The notes beneath the pieces were generated by a model that had not been told where the DNA came from, did no database searches, and saw only the letters and a program-made list of their open reading frames with translations. Shown here in pieces: positions 62,986-64,000 of a stretch of DNA of 64,000 nt. The stretch lies in contig JAPJBO010000027.1 in the NCBI GenBank assembly GCA_030068145.1, positions 496,001 to 560,000 of the forward strand, read 5' to 3'. This DNA is from Diplonema papillatum (Eukaryota; Euglenozoa; Diplonemea; Diplonemida; Diplonemidae). Numbering within the stretch: the first letter of the stretch is position 1; every line of letters starts with the position of its first letter. Position numbers and translations under genes: made by a program.

Positions 62986-64000
62986 ATGATTGAACGGGAA
63001 ATTGGAGAGGAGTTCGTCCGCAGGTACTACACGACCTACAGCAAAAACCCGGAAGATCTCGGTTCGATGTACTCGATGGTGTGTGCCGTTTCTTTCGACA
63101 TGGCGAGGCCGCCCGGAGCACCGAAGTTGGCAACGCAACAATACACACAGCACAACTTCAAACATCCTCGTGCGGGCTTTATTTTGTCTTATGCAATTGT
63201 TTTTGCTGGCTCGAAGGGAAATAAGTTCGTTTTTGCTGGCTGTTAGGGAATTAAATTTGTTTTGCTGGCTCGAAGGGAATTAAATATGTGTTGCTGGCTG
63301 GGAAATATCCCTTTATCTTAGAGAGAGGTGGGTTCGTAAGTCCCAACTTTCACAGGTCTTCCCATGGTGCGCTTTCAGCAATAACACGCAATTCCAAGCA
63401 AGCTTGAGCCTCGCGCGTCAATTTGGAGCCCCTGCAATCCTGAGCGAACTAGGGTTGAACGCAGACTGGCAAAACCGCACGCACGGAGCTCCTTTTCGTT
63501 GTCGAAGAAATGGAAAGGAAGCGATTCGTCACAAAACACACATTCGTTACACATCACAGCACCTGGGGTACTGTGTTGTATCCCTCCACCTACTTTATCA
63601 AAAGCTGGCCAACATACGCCACACAAATGCAGGCATCCATGTGGGCGCACGCGCCACCGGGCCGGAACCTCGTTTTTACGAAGGGCAGAGAAGACATCAA
63701 GGCGAAGCTCGCCCAAGTTGCGGCGGAGAGCGGCAACGACTGCAAGTTCAACATCGTGCAGGCCGACTGCATCCCGTCGCTGAACGATTCGATCATGATC
63801 CTCGTGCAGGGGGTCATGCTCACGGCAACGAGCGCTCGCGACTTCGCGCACCTGTTCCTCCTCGGCAGAACGGCCGACGCCTACTACATCCACAACGACG
63901 TCATGCGAGTTTGCGACGAAGAAGAAGACGACTACGAAGAAGCCGAAGAAGAGGAAGAAGAACCGGAAGAACCCGAACACCCGGAAGCCCACCCCTCCCA
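62986..64000 (+). CDS. NTF2-domain protein, G3BP-like, 5' part (runs off window)
   Basis: Exon 1 (62986-63078) encodes MIEREIGEEFVRRYYTTYSK and 11 more residues, the first helix of an NTF2 fold. A 554-base GT-AG intron (63079-63632, donor GTGTGT, acceptor ATGCAG, phase 0) leads to exon 2, which starts ASMWAHAPPGRN. The frame continues through LVFTKGREDIKAKLAQ, IVQADCIPSLNDSIMILVQG and a final strand with YYIHNDVMRV, all in the order seen in the NTF2 domain of G3BP/Bre5 proteins. A highly acidic tail (Asp/Glu run from about 63914) follows, as in G3BP. G3BP proteins bind RNA and ubiquitin peptidases and nucleate stress granules; an RNA-binding domain would be expected beyond 64000. The NTF2 assignment is firm, the G3BP subtype is inferred from the start motif and acidic tail. 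Confidence 0.83.
63190..63310 (+). repeat. Tandem repeat in the intron, about 4 units of 30-38 bp
   Basis: Units share TTTTTGCTGGCTCGAAGGGA or close variants, followed by AATTAAATTTG or AAATAAGTTCG. They lie inside the first intron of the NTF2-domain gene. Confidence 0.75.

Overview
This is a stretch of nuclear DNA from a eukaryotic microbe, most likely a protist or alga. Genes are sparse, and the three intron-bearing gene models use GT-AG introns of about 420 to 1,140 bases. Coding exons are clearly richer in GC than the surrounding DNA, and well over half the window is repeats and transposon debris. The START plus tandem FYVE protein is an architecture best known from stramenopiles such as oomycetes, but nothing here fixes the lineage and I do not name a species.

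Recognisable host genes are islands. They are a possible 91-residue protein (404-679), a TauE/SafE-type membrane transporter (4780-6228), a START protein with two FYVE zinc fingers (9150-11507), a mitoferrin-like mitochondrial carrier in three exons (17786-19562), a BTB/T1-domain protein (23726-24691) and an M16 insulin-degrading-enzyme-like metallopeptidase (46022-49149). The peptidase probably has a separate first exon at 44627-44879 that encodes a membrane anchor. The right end holds three unrecognised GC-rich genes (56192-58021, 58910-59494, 60709-61425) and the first two exons of a G3BP-like NTF2-domain gene that runs off the window (62986-64000). All of these are on the + strand. They do not form a pathway; the shared themes are phosphoinositide and lipid binding, membrane transport, iron import into mitochondria, proteolysis and RNA-granule biology.

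The rest is mobile and repetitive DNA. A non-LTR retrotransposon relic (1108-3322) has its reverse transcriptase cut off by a minisatellite. A 2.66-kb DDE (pogo/jerky-type) transposon at 26335-28995 encodes a transposase with an extra cysteine-protease-like C-terminal region. It sits inside one arm of an older foldback element (26294-31665), and the other arm preserves the empty site. A defective hAT element (36866-38589) and a hAT-type MITE (22393-22704) each have perfect 8-bp target duplications. Palindromic GGACCGG MITEs, a hairpin MITE family, a tRNA-derived SINE-like family and three other dispersed families are also present.

Tandem repeats are abundant: a very regular 12-unit 41-bp array (51101-51592), a 21-bp array encoding a Tyr-Ala-Cys-Lys-Lys-Ser-Ser heptapeptide, and exact tandem duplications of 182 and 130 bp. 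Two of the unrecognised genes have broken partial copies beside them, one of them partly inverted, so local rearrangement is active. Between these islands long stretches hold no gene that I can support.
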